Source: Welwitschia mirabilis
Lineage: Eukaryota; Gnetophyta; Gnetopsida; Welwitschiales
Assembly (NCBI GenBank): GCA_051453625.1
Contig: JBOZIK010000001.1
Span: 209,137,202-209,162,346, forward strand
Reading direction: 5' to 3'
Length of the DNA stretch: 25,145 bases
Below, in pieces: positions 1 to 9,620 of this stretch. The position numbers and the translations under genes were made by a program. The notes beneath the pieces are model-generated. The model saw nothing but the letters and a program-made list of their open reading frames with translations. It was not told where the DNA came from and did not search any database. Every line of letters starts with the position of its first letter. Positions within the stretch are counted from its first letter, which is position 1.

Positions 1-70
1 AAATAACTTAAACAAAAAGATTTAAGGTACTTATCTACTTAATGACAATCCTCTTAGCTACTTGCGGCCT

Positions 71-89
71 TCCTGGGCAATGGCGCCTA
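71..89 (-). other. Primer-binding site of D1 (tRNA-Asp type)
   Basis: Read on the minus strand this is AGGCGCCATTGCCCAGGA, close to TGGCGCCGTTGCCGGGGA, the complement of the plant tRNA-Asp 3' end used by many Athila-like elements. It lies about 3 nt from the LTR end, the normal spacing. The differences (T to A at the start, G to A, and a GG/CA change) fit mild decay. Confidence 0.82.
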
Positions 90-202
90 AATATTATAAT
101 GTGAATTTATGCAATATAGAAATCCCTTAGGTAGACCTATAAATCATATAACTTACAAAAAAACACACACTAAAATAGACAGGAGTTCACCCAAACATCA
201 TA

Positions 203-481
203 ATTCCAATGAAGGCACTAGGCTCAGAATTAGAGAATTAATTTTCAAAGGTAGTTTTTGGTCTTTTATACTTTACTAACTAAAAATAAATAATAAAGTA
301 AATGCAATGCAAGATGAATGAATATAAAATGCAAGTAAATAAAAGTGGAAATGAAATGAATTCACTTGATTTCTAATCCTTCTATCATAAGGACTAGATT
401 CAAGCCTTTCATATCAATCAAGAAGAGTATCTACTAATTCTTAATCAACATAAACTATGAGATCTACTAAGTAGAATATGC
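203..481. repeat. Left copy of a 279-bp direct repeat abutting the gap
   Basis: Positions 203-481 match 582-860 at a constant offset of 379 with no indels. I count 9 differences, all transitions (about 97% identity). This copy ends exactly at the first N. The simplest reading is an unmerged overlap between two contig ends or haplotypes inside the D1 LTR; a real tandem duplication is the alternative. Confidence 0.85.
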
Positions 482-581
482 NNNNNNNNNNNNNNNNNNN
501 NNNNNNNNNNNNNNNNNNNNNNNNNNNNNNNNNNNNNNNNNNNNNNNNNNNNNNNNNNNNNNNNNNNNNNNNNNNNNNNNN
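482..581. other. Assembly gap (100 N)
   Basis: Exactly 100 N, the conventional placeholder for a gap of unknown size. It lies inside the D1 LTR, between two copies of the same sequence, and may contain no missing sequence. Confidence 0.97.
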
Positions 582-860
582 ATCTCAATGAAGGCACTGG
601 GCTCAGAATTAGAGAATTAATTTTCAAAGGTAGTTTTTGGTCTTTTATACTTTACTAACTAAAAGTAAATAATAAAGTAAATGCAATGCAAGATGAATGA
701 ATATAAAATGCAAGTGAATGAAAGTGGAAATGAAATGAATTCACTTGGTTTCTAATCCTTCTATCATAAGGACTAGATTCAAGCCTTTTATATCAATCAA
801 GAAGAGTATCTACTAATTCTTAATCAACATAAACTATGAAATCTACTAAGTAGAATATGC
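582..860. repeat. Right copy of the 279-bp direct repeat abutting the gap
   Basis: This copy starts at the first base after the gap and matches 203-481 without indels. The LTR then continues normally to the right (861 onward) and, from the other copy, to the left (below 203), as expected for two overlapping ends of one LTR. Confidence 0.85.
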
Positions 861-1208
861 AATATACAATATGGAATAAAATGGAAATGCAATGCAAACC
901 TACTACTAATGAAGGTCAACCTTAACAAAGGTTGCCCTCATAATCTAAATAAATTATAGAATTGTCACTTAACTATGATCAACTTAAACCATAAAGAACA
1001 TTCACAAAATTGGAATAAAAGAGTATTTGTATTAATGAAAGAAACTTTACATCCACTTATAATAGAATAACAGCACCTCAATGGAAGAGACACAGCCTAA
1101 CACTAAGAAAACCCAGTTCTACAGTTACTGAAGGGACCTCGTGCATTCAAGCTTTCATCACAAGCATATCAAGTACCGCAGATAATTTGTAAGTGAAGGA
1201 GGGAAGGG

Positions 1209-1216
1209 TATTTATA
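1209..1216 (-). promoter_or_regulatory. Candidate TATA box of the D1 LTR
   Basis: The minus strand reads TATAAATA. The same octamer lies at the matching place in the D2 LTR (12036-12043), just downstream of the palindromic U3 block and upstream of the conserved CTTCCATT block. Conservation in two diverged LTRs and position at the U3/R side support a core promoter for the element transcript. Confidence 0.6.
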
Positions 1217-1330
1217 GTTTTATAATGAACCGTAACCCTAGATATTGGTGAAAAAAATCCCAGTAGCCCACATGACTTATTTGGCACTCTTTACAATGAA
1301 ATTTATTATCACAGTGTAAAAACAGTTATT

Positions 1331-1362
1331 GTCCTATATGTTGTCCACACAACATAGGGGAC
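1331..1362. repeat. U3 palindrome 1 in the D1 LTR
   Basis: Imperfect inverted repeat: arms 1331-1344 (GTCCTATATGTTGT) and 1349-1362 (ACAACATAGGGGAC), 12 of 14 paired, with a 4-nt loop. It belongs to a set of three palindromes that share GTCGTCC/GGACGAC-like ends. Confidence 0.75.
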
Positions 1363-1442
1363 GACACTGCCATTTTTCCTTGGATTGTATGCCCATATGA
1401 TATCATTAGTTCTATGGGTTGTACTCACATGTTACTAATGCC

Positions 1443-1480
1443 ATCGTCCTGCATGTCATCTAGATGACTTAGGAGATGAT
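1443..1480. repeat. U3 palindrome 2 in the D1 LTR
   Basis: Contains a perfect 14-bp palindrome GTCATCTAGATGAC at 1455-1468, flanked by weaker outer pairing (ATCGTCC on the left, GGAGATGAT on the right). It is the second of three related inverted repeats. Confidence 0.75.
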
Positions 1481-1537
1481 GCCTTATCATCATGTGCTAC
1501 TGTCAGTGTCACAGCCTTTGTTCATGTAATTAAGTTT

Positions 1538-1575
1538 GTCGTCCTGCCTGTCATGAGGATGACAGTGGGGACGAC
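1538..1575. repeat. U3 palindrome 3 in the D1 LTR
   Basis: Arms 1538-1554 and 1559-1575 pair at 14 of 17 positions around a 4-nt loop (GAGG). The outer seven bases are GTCGTCC and GGACGAC. It is the best-preserved of the three and keeps its CpG dinucleotides. Confidence 0.8.
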
Positions 1576-1811
1576 ACTCTTCCCAAGCTCCTAAGGTAGC
1601 ATAGATCGTCCTTTTTTATACTTAGTCCTCATTCCATATGCTAAGTATTAGAACATGCCTAAAATGCCTCTAATTATGCCAAGAATTACATGTTTTCATG
1701 GTCATCATATTGTCTCTTCATAATTAGTAAAATTGCATCAAAACCTAAATAAATGTCCTACAAAAATACTCCAAATACACCATCAAATTCTTATAAATTG
1801 GCATCATAATA

Positions 1812-3110
1812 ATTACTAATAGCTAAACTTATCATGTAAGTTAATTATGAATATTATAATATTTTTCTTATATAGTAAATAACATTTGATTTATTATATT
1901 TATTTTATCTTAAATATGCTCCTAAATCATAATCTCTTGCATTACATAATAATCCAAACAGAACTAACTAATCAAGAGGTCATAATAAAAGATATGAAAC
2001 AAGAAGAACTTTTAGTATTTAAAAGAATATTATCATTTAGGAGATAAAACAAAAATTATGTCTTTAGTAAAAATATTAGTTAATAATTTTAAAATTTTAT
2101 AGAAATTATGAATAAATAGTATCTTGCATATCTAAGGAAAGATTTTATGTCTTTAATGATTCTAGGAAAAGGTAGATAAGTGATAAGTTAAATCTTAGAA
2201 GGATCCATTTCTATCCCATTCTTACAAATTGTCTGTTCTATAATAATTTCTTTTGTAATCATGAAATGATATTTCTCCTAGTTAAAAACATGGTTTTCTC
2301 CTCATAATGTATAAGAGAAAGTTTTAAATGACATAAACAAAAATTAAAATTTCCATCAAAAATTAAAAAAATCATCATTATAAATTATTTAATCATATTA
2401 TAAAATCTACTTATCATGTGTTAGTGAAAGGTAGCTAGGTATCACATAAACAAAGGATAATTTGTTGATACGAAAAGATTCTAAAGGGGCATGTGAAAAT
2501 TGTGTTTTGTTGATCTTTAGGGTAACTGCTATTTGATTATAACCTAAATATCCATTTAAAAAATAATAATATTAATGAACTAGTAATTTTTTTAAATTTA
2601 CTATATAAAGGGTAGACCAAAATTGTTGTTATGAGCTATGTTATTGATTTTTATATAGTTAACACACATTCACCATTCCACTTTTATTTTAGTTAGAATT
2701 ATTTCATCATTTTTATTTTTAACTATAATAACTCTAGACGTATTGGACACCATTTGTATGAGAGTTTCCTATTGACTATTAAAATTTTGATAGATAATAC
2801 AATGTCTAATAGCTTAAGATCTATTTTTATCTTTACTTATTTTATACAAGGAGCAATTCTATGTTGAGGCTCTCTATTAGGCTTAAAAATTATTCTAAAT
2901 AAATTTTTTATATACATATAATGGGATTAATATATTTTAAATTGAAGATAGTTCTTTGTATAGTATTTTTATATTATTTGAGCATAGAAATTAAGGTTTC
3001 TTCTTGAAAGATTGACAATTTTGTAGAGATAACTATAGTTTATGAATTTTTGTCTTCTAGGAAGGCATATTTTGAGGCTTTAAGATAAAATTTAATTACA
3101 ACATTAGATG
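1812..3110 (-). pseudogene. Element A reverse transcriptase and RNase H remnant
   Basis: Degenerate reading of Athila RT-RNase H, which would copy element RNA into DNA. In order on the minus strand: LKYAFLED-like (about 3055-3085); VIIVKNKNDEIILTK then VEW*MCVNY (2655-2681), matching the Athila VVKNxxNExxPT...WRMCIDYR region; PKDQQNTIFTCPF (2481-2521), matching PEDQEKTTFTCPF; the FMDD catalytic box at 2371-2384, broken by a frameshift; then RNase H LCNARDYDLGAYL (1911-1950), matching MCDASDYAVGAVL, and NVIYYIRKIL (1861-1890), matching HVIYYASRTL. Stops and frameshifts occur throughout. The RNase H is cut at about residue 60 by the D1 LTR. Confidence 0.78.
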
Positions 3111-3327
3111 CATGCCCTTCACTAAAAGGTTTTTTTCCCCTTTTTTTTATATGGTGAATGTGATAAAGATTCAAATTTTTCTTTTTATTTTGGTGGTATT
3201 AAAATTTTCATAAAGGCAAGTGGTATTTCTTTATCAATTTTACATAATGTATGTTATTCTAAGAATAAAAAGGATTTAAGAATTTTATCTTCATTAATTG
3301 GGAACCTTGTATTTATATTTTTCAATT

Positions 3328-3720
3328 ACATTTTTAATACTCCATTTCTACAATCGATTAGAAAGTTAGAGGTGACTAGGAATCATCTTTTTAAGATAAG
3401 AAAAGACCCTCTTGGGTTGTCTTATGTTTCTAGAACTACAAAGTTAAATGGGTAGTAGAATTTTTCCACTTGCATAAGATATATTTGACTATTATTTTGG
3501 GAATTTAGTTGGGCATTCTATAAGTTGTATGATGATTATAATCAACTTGAGTTCTTTACATAGCATCTATGGAATTAGGTTCATACTAGGTTCTAGGTTC
3601 AATAACGATTTATTAATTTTCTTATTACCTATGACACATTAAACTATTAGGGAATTAGTATCTTTCAACTATGATGGAAATTTATTTTAAACTATGGCAC
3701 TTATTTCTTCAACTAAGAAA
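3328..3720 (-). pseudogene. Element A aspartic protease remnant
   Basis: The minus-strand reading follows the Athila protease. CVIGNKKINKSLLNLEPS (about 3590-3635) corresponds to the active-site stretch ending in CDLGAS, with Asp and Gly replaced (NLEPS). It is followed by MNLIP and LCKELKL, QVEKFYYPFNFVVLET (3426-3472), DNPRGSFLI, and CRNGVLKM (3328-3355), matching the domain end. Loss of the catalytic Asp and in-frame stops show it is dead. Such a protease would cleave the gag-pol polyprotein. Confidence 0.72.
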
Positions 3721-4100
3721 TCATTTTTTTATGTTTAATTTTCTCTTTACTATGCCATATTTTTAATAAATCTTTCATATGAATGAACTTTTTTAGTAGG
3801 ATCCAATAGAGCAATTTTTATTTTACATTTTTAAATATTTTCAAGTATTTTCCTTAAAGCTATTTCTTTCCTAGAAGCATGAGACATCTAGGAAATAAGA
3901 CCTTTTTAATATATTCATGTTTATTCCTTTACATATGATCTTTTTCTTTTTTATTACACTTACAAGTTGGTTAAGTTTTAAGATTGAATGTAGAATGTTC
4001 TTCTCTAGTCTATTAGATAGTTTTATTTATCTAGGTACCACTTCTAAGTGAGATAATTTTGACTACTTTAACTTTAATATTGTTAACACCTTTTGAGTTA
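3720..4100 (-). pseudogene. Element A gag-protease linker remnant
   Basis: The Athila region between gag and protease typically has a TLRSG motif and a PFPQRL...F(L/K)xxFKK stretch. Seen on the minus strand: SLRSGT at 4034-4051 and, about 150-230 bp downstream (3815-3900), a GKYLKIFKNVK reading followed by MKDLL and KEKIKHKKM. The match is weaker than for RT but its order and spacing are right, which ties the pol block to gag beyond copia-1. Confidence 0.6.
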
Positions 4101-4656
4101 GAAACAAGATGAACTAATATCTTATCCTTCTCTTACTAATTGATTGAAAGAAAATAAAGAAGATATACTACTAGAAAGTTGATCCATCCCTTATTCTAAA
4201 CATTAAATAGTTTGAAACATTTGGTTTTTGATTTATGCTTATTTACTATTAAGTTTCTATTAGAGTCTCTATGAACTATTTAGAACATCCTATACTTATT
4301 TACTTAAGGTTTACTAGTTGCTTGAGAGGTAGAAGCTTTATTTTATTAAGACTCCTAAGAAAATTATGATATTTTTTTTTATATTGAGTTATATGAATCT
4401 CTATATGGGAATGATGATTTTTCTATTATTATTGTCCTATAAAGGGTTGTTTAGATTGCACAACTATAGAATTTATTAGTCACTATATATTTGTACATTT
4501 AAAAAGAAGAAAATTCATTTATTTAAATTTAATCACAAATGCATATAACACATATAACAAATCTACTAGTACATATGGTTTAAACAACTTGAGTTGATCT
4601 ATTTTTTCGGTTATAAAATATAGTTTTTAATTCTTATCTATTTTTTCATCTAATCT
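4101..4656. other. Unassigned AT-rich stretch of element A
   Basis: No domain was recognised on either strand. By position it should be the part of element A between gag and the LRSG linker, to the left of the copia-1 insertion. Confidence 0.4.
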
Positions 4657-4804
4657 AGTAAGAATAGAAATGAATAAATAATAATGTAGTATAGGTACAA
4701 CATGCGTATATCATTTACATGGTTTTATAATTCTACCATTTTATTATATGTTAAAATTCTTTACTAATATTAATTAATGGTACTAATATTCTTCCTATTT
4801 AACA
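4657..4804 (-). repeat. copia-1 3' LTR
   Basis: Minus-strand start TGTTAAATAGG (at 4804) and end near 4657. It shares the GTTGTACCTATAC-type core, the TTATTCAT tail and the ATGATATACGCATG block with the right LTR. It directly follows the end of the RNase H reading (LxKPL region at 4827-4880), where a 3' LTR should be. Confidence 0.75.
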
Positions 4805-4819
4805 TAATAAAAAAGAGAA

Positions 4820-5401
4820 CTTTATAGTAATACAAATTTCTTCAATTTCTTTACATTCAAAGGTTTTATAAAATTATCAATGAAATTTAATATGGATTAA
4901 TATATAAAATATCAAATTTTCTTGTGACATAGTCTTTTTGTATAGCAAAAAGATGTGTTTCAAAATGATCAATCTTTTTAATGTTGATAAGGTTATTTAT
5001 AGAATGAATTATAGCTTACTATTAAAATAGATAATTAGTTTTTACATATTAATTCTTAGTTTTGTAAGTAGAATTTAAATAGTGAGGACTTATTTTATAC
5101 CTTCACTTAAAGCACAATACTCATCTTGCATGGTCAACCTTAAATCACTCTATTGTTTCAGGCTTTCCCATGAAATGATGGACTTTTTTAAATAGATCAT
5201 GTAACTAGTTATAGAATTTTTTTGAAACCCTAATTAACGTAAGAACAAGAAATAAGATAGTTATTATAATAATATAAAATGAATTCAAAATCTCTTATCT
5301 TATTAACATACCATAGGACCTGAAGAATAGCTTAACATGGTACTTACTTATTTCCATCAAGAACCATGAAATAATATTTCCTATCATCTGAATATCTAGC
5401 T
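4820..5401 (-). pseudogene. copia-1 RNase H remnant
   Basis: The minus-strand reading ends with DNFIKPLNVKKLKKFV (4827-4880), matching the ADMFTKPL...KF terminus of copia RNase H. Further upstream are an EARYSDDRKYYF reading (about 5365-5401), matching the DADYAxDRKSTSG region, and a weak FDILY(I/Y)I reading at the place of the KHIDVxYHFIR motif. Frameshifts and stops are frequent. Confidence 0.65.
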
Positions 5402-6226
5402 TCATGTTAGTTCGATATTATAAGTTTTCAATAAGTTTTTAAAACTAGTAGGATTAATATTCACATGGTGATGTCCATATATCTTATACGTTAGATTTAC
5501 TGGAATTAAACCATCTTTAATATCTTCAACTTGATGTGCCTTAAATATTTCATTTATATATTTTACTTGAGACAAATAGATCATTCCATTTCCTTTTACA
5601 ATTCTTATACTAAGATAATAATGTTTTTTTCTTATATCTTATGTCTTAAGTTTTCACGTTAAAATATCTTTAAGACCTAATAATACATTATCATTTTAGC
5701 AAGTTGCTAATACATCATCCACTTAAAATTCCATATACAACACATGATCTATTTTGTTAATATTCATAAAAAATTCACATTATTTAAGAGGAATTTATTC
5801 AACACATGATACCAAAATATAAGTTACTTCTTTAACCTATATAATGACTTAATTAATTTACAAACATTTATGAAACCAACTTTAAGACATTCAAAATTTC
5901 TCCATGTAAAATACAGAATCCATTGTTTTCATATAAGAATTAAGACTTAATATCAATTTCACATAGTTTCCACTTATTCTATATCATTATATGTAATAGA
6001 ACAGGTAATGTTTTCATCTTCATAATGGAAGCACAGATTTATTCATAGTTAACTCCTTATGCTTCTTAATAGATTCATCATCACTTCTTTTAGACACAAT
6101 CCATCCCGAACCCACTATATTATAAGCATTTATAGGATGCAAAACAATCTTCTTTATTTCTTTTTTCTAAATATCACGTTATACTTATTTTTTGTTATTT
6201 ACCTCCACTTAGGACAAGCTAGTGCT
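5402..6226 (-). pseudogene. copia-1 reverse transcriptase remnant
   Basis: Copia RT pieces on the minus strand: ALACPKWR (6203-6226), matching the EAxxxPxWRxAM start; a WVRDG reading for GSKWVFR; WKLCEIDIKS, matching WxLxQLDVKNAF; VCKLIKSLYRLK (5830-5865), matching VCKLKKSLYGLK; VDDV at 5711-5722, the catalytic YVDD box preceded by a stop; and a 60-residue open stretch at 5402-5584 beginning MIYLSQVKYINEIFK, matching the (L)SQxKYIxxILKRF segment. Two or more frameshifts separate these pieces. Confidence 0.82.
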
Positions 6227-6559
6227 TTGTACATCATACATTGTACATTTTTATCATTCTATTAATTACATGTTAACATACTCTAATCTCTTTGATAGAA
6301 CCTTAGTAATATTCCTTTAGTACATATTTCATCATGTTTGTTTTTATTATTCATGTGTAAATTCTACACTTATTCTTGTAAAATTTTAGTGTGAATTCAC
6401 CTTTTATACTAAGAATGGTGTACTTCTAGTTTTTTTATTGGCACAACTTTACTTACTCTATTTTCTTCTTCTTTAGCATATTTTAGTTTATCTTATTAAT
6501 TATCCTATGACCCCCTATTGTAACTAAATTATCTAACACACATCAAAATAGGTAGATTC

Positions 6560-7330
6560 TAATTATTTATTATGACTTTGATACCAACCATTGTCTTATC
6601 AAATACTACATCTCATGTCTCTTCCATCTTCATGGTTAAAATTTTGTGAACATAGTACACACTTAATGTTTTAGCATATCCAACAAATATGTCCATATCA
6701 AATTATTCTAAGCTTATTAATGGAATGCCTATAATAAAAAGCCTTGTATCCATATACTTTAAGCATACTTAAATTAAGCTTTATTCTATGTCATAACTCA
6801 AACAGAGTACCACCTTTAAGGTTTTTTATAAGAAGTTTATCAAGAATGAACTATGCATTACAAAGGGCCTTCACTGAAAAATCCACATTACTATGAATTT
6901 AAAATAAATGACAATGTTTATTTATTTAATAACATGATTTCTGTTTTTGACAACACCATTCTAACATGGGAAATAAGTGTTGTGATCTATATTTCTACAC
7001 CATTGTTGTCGAGGATTTTCTAAACCTATTGATCAATATATTCCATTTTGTTATTAGTATGTAACTAATAATTTTTATGTTTCATCTTATTTTGGATCTA
7101 TTTTCTAAAATATTAGAATTTTCTCAACATATCATTCTTGTGTCATATAGGAACTACTTAGCTATACTATGTGAAATCTTTAATAAATAAGATATAGAAT
7201 AAGTGACTACCATAGGACAAGGTTATGTCAAAATAAAGAATAGCTAAATGTTCTAATTCAAGCAATTTCTTATTTTGTTTATGAATAGACTCTAATTCCA
7301 TAATTGCTACTTTTAAGCAATATCTACACT
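6560..7330 (-). pseudogene. copia-1 integrase remnant
   Basis: After the GAG-pre-integrase block the minus strand reads CRYCLK (about 7310-7330), matching the CxxC of the zinc domain. Then come LFYILFIKDFT (about 7160-7200), matching YYVxFIDDFSR; DNNGVEI (about 6996-7013), matching the ENGI(E/Q)H...YTPQQNGVVERKNR region; and LDKLLIKNLKGGTLFEL*H (6780-6845), matching LNxxPTKxLxxKTPxEAWxG, then LKVYGYKAF for LRVFGCxAY. The DDE residues are not all kept, and frameshifts break it. Confidence 0.75.
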
Positions 7331-7923
7331 TATAAAGGTCTTACATTTGTGAAACCACTTATGATGTAGTCTTTTAAATTCATAATGGCCTTTATATTGA
7401 TGTCGCCTAGTCTATGATATCAGATGATACTCATTTTAATGTCACTTACCAATATTTTGTTCAATTGTAATTGATACATATCATTATTGTATGATACAAT
7501 CATCTGCATAATACTATTGGATACTATTTTATCATGTTGATCACCTTTCCTAAAGAGCACATTGTAATCATCTTGTAAAGCAAATCCTACGAATAAAGCA
7601 TATTTTAATTATTAAGAATAATAAACATCATGTAATGGGATGGATTGATTATCACAACTTAGCATCATAATATCAATAATTTCAAACATAATGACTCCAT
7701 CATTCACAACATGTGTTAATACATCTTGTGCGAATTTAACACTAGTTAAAAAGGTTATGTTATTACATACATATTTAATACCATCATATTTAAGGTAGTA
7801 GTACATGCAATCATTAAAAAAATCTTCATTGTTTATTACATTAATATTATTAAAGTATACATTTACAAGACATGATTTTTCCCTTTTTGGAAGAAAGGAA
7901 TCCCTTTGATTAACCCCTTTCAT
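7331..7923 (-). pseudogene. copia-1 protease end and GAG-pre-integrase remnant
   Basis: An open stretch of 103 codons (7612-7923) ends SIPLHDVYYS, which fits the (I/T)xLxDVLYVP motif that closes the copia protease. The protease active-site DSG could not be found. Downstream, YHRLGDINIKAIMNL (7376-7421) matches the GAG-pre-integrase motif WHxRLGHxNxxxLxxL. The open frame is a long-surviving remnant of pol, not a separate gene. Confidence 0.68.
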
Positions 7924-8840
7924 AAGATTTTACTTTGTTCCTTTTTATTTGTTCTTTATTTCATTAATTCTTGTATATAGAAAAAGCATGTTTTGGATTC
8001 ATAGTTAAAGCATCTACTCATATATCTTTACTGCTTTAGATTTTTCTTCTAAACCATGAGAACCATGTATGAAGAGCTTATGGAAGTTTAGTCACTTAAA
8101 GAAACTTAATGAGAATATGTGAAATCTATCATAACCTTATAAAATATGGTACTAATGCTTTCTAATACCACAATAAAGGTTTTAAATAAATCATATTGTG
8201 AATGAAGTGACATCAACAACTAGTCCTTCATATCACACTCTTTTAAGCCTCTTCCTTGTCCCATCAATTATTATTTTAGATAGTTAGTATTTATACCTTT
8301 TTCAATATGGAATCAATAGGATTTTAATGTAGGTTCTTTAGTTGTATGATAATGGACCTACTTATAGAATCATTCTTAACATTATAGGATTTTTAGCTTT
8401 TTCCACATCGCAAAAAGCATCTAATGATTGTTAATTCTAGTGGTAATCCAAGGGTTCATAGTTTACATAATGCAAAACTTCATATATTTAATTAATACCC
8501 TAACGTATTTATCAGTTATATCCAATCTTTTAAAAATTATATTCTATAGATCTTAATGATTCATATACATTTTAATCATCGTACTCCATTCTTAAAACTT
8601 CTTAGCACCTATGATAGTAGTTCCAGTACCATAGGTATCTTATAACTTTCTATTTATTTAGATAGGACATATATTTTTAATAATATTGATGTTTGTTGTT
8701 CCATGTGAAATCATTTTAAAAAAATCTTTTATTACTTTGATCTCTATTACAATCTCTTCTTAGGTTATGCTTATCTTATTAGCGTCAACCATGGTATCAT
8801 ATTACTCTAACATATAGGGTATATTCTTAAGTATAATAGG
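7924..8840 (-). pseudogene. copia-1 gag remnant
   Basis: The interval between the primer site and the protease (about 900 bp) has the size of a copia gag. The one clear motif is MSLHSQYDLFKTFIVVLE (8158-8213), matching the UBN2-type LLxSLPxxYDxxVxxLE motif. No zinc-knuckle CCHC was recognised. Other parts are too mutated to align by eye. Confidence 0.6.
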
Positions 8841-8844
8841 TTGG

Positions 8845-8858
8845 CTTTGATATCATAT
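8845..8858 (-). other. copia-1 primer-binding site (tRNA-iMet type)
   Basis: The minus strand reads TGATATCAAAGCCA, close to TGGTATCAGAGC, the standard plant copia site complementary to initiator tRNA-Met. It lies directly after the end of the right-hand LTR and fixes the element's orientation. Confidence 0.75.
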
Positions 8859-8861
8859 AAG

Positions 8862-9025
8862 GATAAACATGAATAATTAATAATTAAAATAATAGAGGTA
8901 CAACATACATATATCATTTAAATAGTTATGAACACAAGTCATATCATTTCATTATACATAGTAATTCCCATTATTATTAGTTAATAATACCAATAAATTT
9001 ATATATTCTTTATCCTATGATGTTA
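8862..9025 (-). repeat. copia-1 5' LTR
   Basis: Matches 4657-4804 in the same orientation. Shared blocks include AGGTACAACATRC(R)TATATCATTTA (plus-strand reading), TTAATAATACCAATA/TTAATGGTACTAATA and TCCTATxxxxTTA near the end. Divergence is high, so the insertion is old. The outer edge (9020-9027) is uncertain. Confidence 0.72.
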
Positions 9026-9620
9026 GAAGATTGAGTTGGATTAGCTCAATATTTGCCTCTAGATGGTTTTTCCTAAGTTTTAAAACTTCTAGCCATTTTT
9101 TCTAAAGTATCCTAGGCTTTATCAACTTCTCTAAATATAAAAGATTCATTGCTCATCATCTTATTTAATGAACAATTTTGTGATGTTTAACTTCATAAAA
9201 AACATTTAATAATATCCAGCCTTAAACATCATGTTGATGAGATCTTTTTATTGGATCTCTAAAGTACTAAGATTCCTTATGATTATTCTTAGAAGCCTAG
9301 TATTTTTCATCTTCCTCATTGGTTTTGTGATTTGAAAAATACTTTCTTAAGAATAATTAATTGGAATTGCTCTATGATCTAATTGAATATGTTTTTAAAT
9401 TATGTAGCTAGGATTTATCCTTTTCTATAAAGAAAAAGAAAAAGTAGCTTAATCCTAACTGCATGACCTTAACTCCTTATGATTGATGAAATAACTTTAA
9501 ATTATCTTACATGTTCATAAGAATCCTTGGAATCTAGTCCATGAGCTTTAAGTGTCAAATTGATGATGGTAGATTTTAATTTAATAAGATTTGTATCTAG
9601 GAATAAAATCATGCAAGAAG
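9026..9620 (-). pseudogene. Element A gag remnant
   Basis: The minus-strand reading fits the gag domain of plant Ty3/gypsy elements of the Athila type. HGLDSKDSYEHVR*F (about 9505-9560) matches FHGLDxEDPYxHLKEF. FIEKDKS*LHNLKTYSIRS (9380-9445) matches FSLKDKAKxWLxxLxxxSIxSW, followed by LFLRKYF and NHKTN for FLxKYFPxxKTN. ESFIFREVDKA*DTLEKMARS (9085-9148) matches the end of the domain. Three Trp codons read as stops (TGG to TAG), as expected from cytosine deamination. Confidence 0.75.

Larger units (their letters stand above)
1..1811 (-). mobile_element. Athila-like LTR retrotransposon D1, 5' LTR and start of internal region (partial)
   Basis: This is the left part of a Ty3/gypsy Athila-like element read on the minus strand. 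Seen: an LTR (92-1811) followed within a few bases by a sequence matching the 3' end of plant tRNA-Asp (71-89), then about 70 bp of leader that runs off the window at position 1. This order (LTR, primer site, interior) makes it the 5' LTR, so the coding body lies outside the window to the left. The LTR starts exactly where the RNase H reading of the older element A stops, so D1 appears to have inserted into A. The far LTR and target duplication cannot be seen. D1 is the least decayed element here and keeps CpG-rich blocks. Confidence 0.82.
92..1811 (-). repeat. LTR of D1 (family shared with D2), interrupted by an assembly gap
   Basis: Minus-strand LTR. It aligns by eye with the plus-strand D2 LTR (11575-12638) along its whole length. 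Shared blocks are the start TATTRTGATGCC, a GATGCAAT block, U3 palindromes with GTCGTCC or GTCATCC, TATAAATA, CTTCCATTRAGG, AGTGGATGTAAA, CATTGCATT and a TTTGGGT(G/T)AA block, down to an AATA/AACA end. It contains the 100-N gap, whose flanks repeat each other. If the overlap is collapsed, the LTR is about 1341 bp, against 1064 bp in D2. The first dinucleotide reads TA rather than the usual TG in both copies. Confidence 0.82.
4657..9025 (-). mobile_element. Ty1/copia element copia-1 (decayed, with both short LTRs)
   Basis: A minus-strand copia element of about 4.4 kb. Flanking direct repeats at 4657-4804 and about 8862-9025 match along their length. A tRNA-iMet primer site lies inside the right copy. 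Between them are gag, protease, GAG-pre-integrase, integrase, RT and RNase H remnants in the Ty1/copia order (integrase before RT). The short LTRs and compact interior would suit a small-LTR lineage such as Ale, but lineage is an inference. Both flanks belong to element A, so it is a nested insertion. No convincing target duplication was found; the LTR ends are too decayed to place. Confidence 0.82.

Noticed and set aside
445-627. 60-codon minus-strand open frame spanning the first gap
   Set aside because: Most of it is N; the rest is LTR sequence.
92-1811. Treating the D1 LTR as the 3' LTR of element A
   Set aside because: A primer-binding site follows the LTR on the far side, and the RNase H of A runs right up to the LTR start with no integrase between, so it is the 5' LTR of a separate insertion.
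6059-6265. 68-codon plus-strand open frame rich in Phe, Leu and Ile
   Set aside because: It is antisense to the copia-1 RT start (ALACPKWR reading at 6203-6226); the hydrophobic composition is that of AT-rich antisense.
4650-9032. Target site duplication for copia-1
   Set aside because: The bases outside the two LTRs do not match at any boundary within the uncertainty of the decayed LTR ends.
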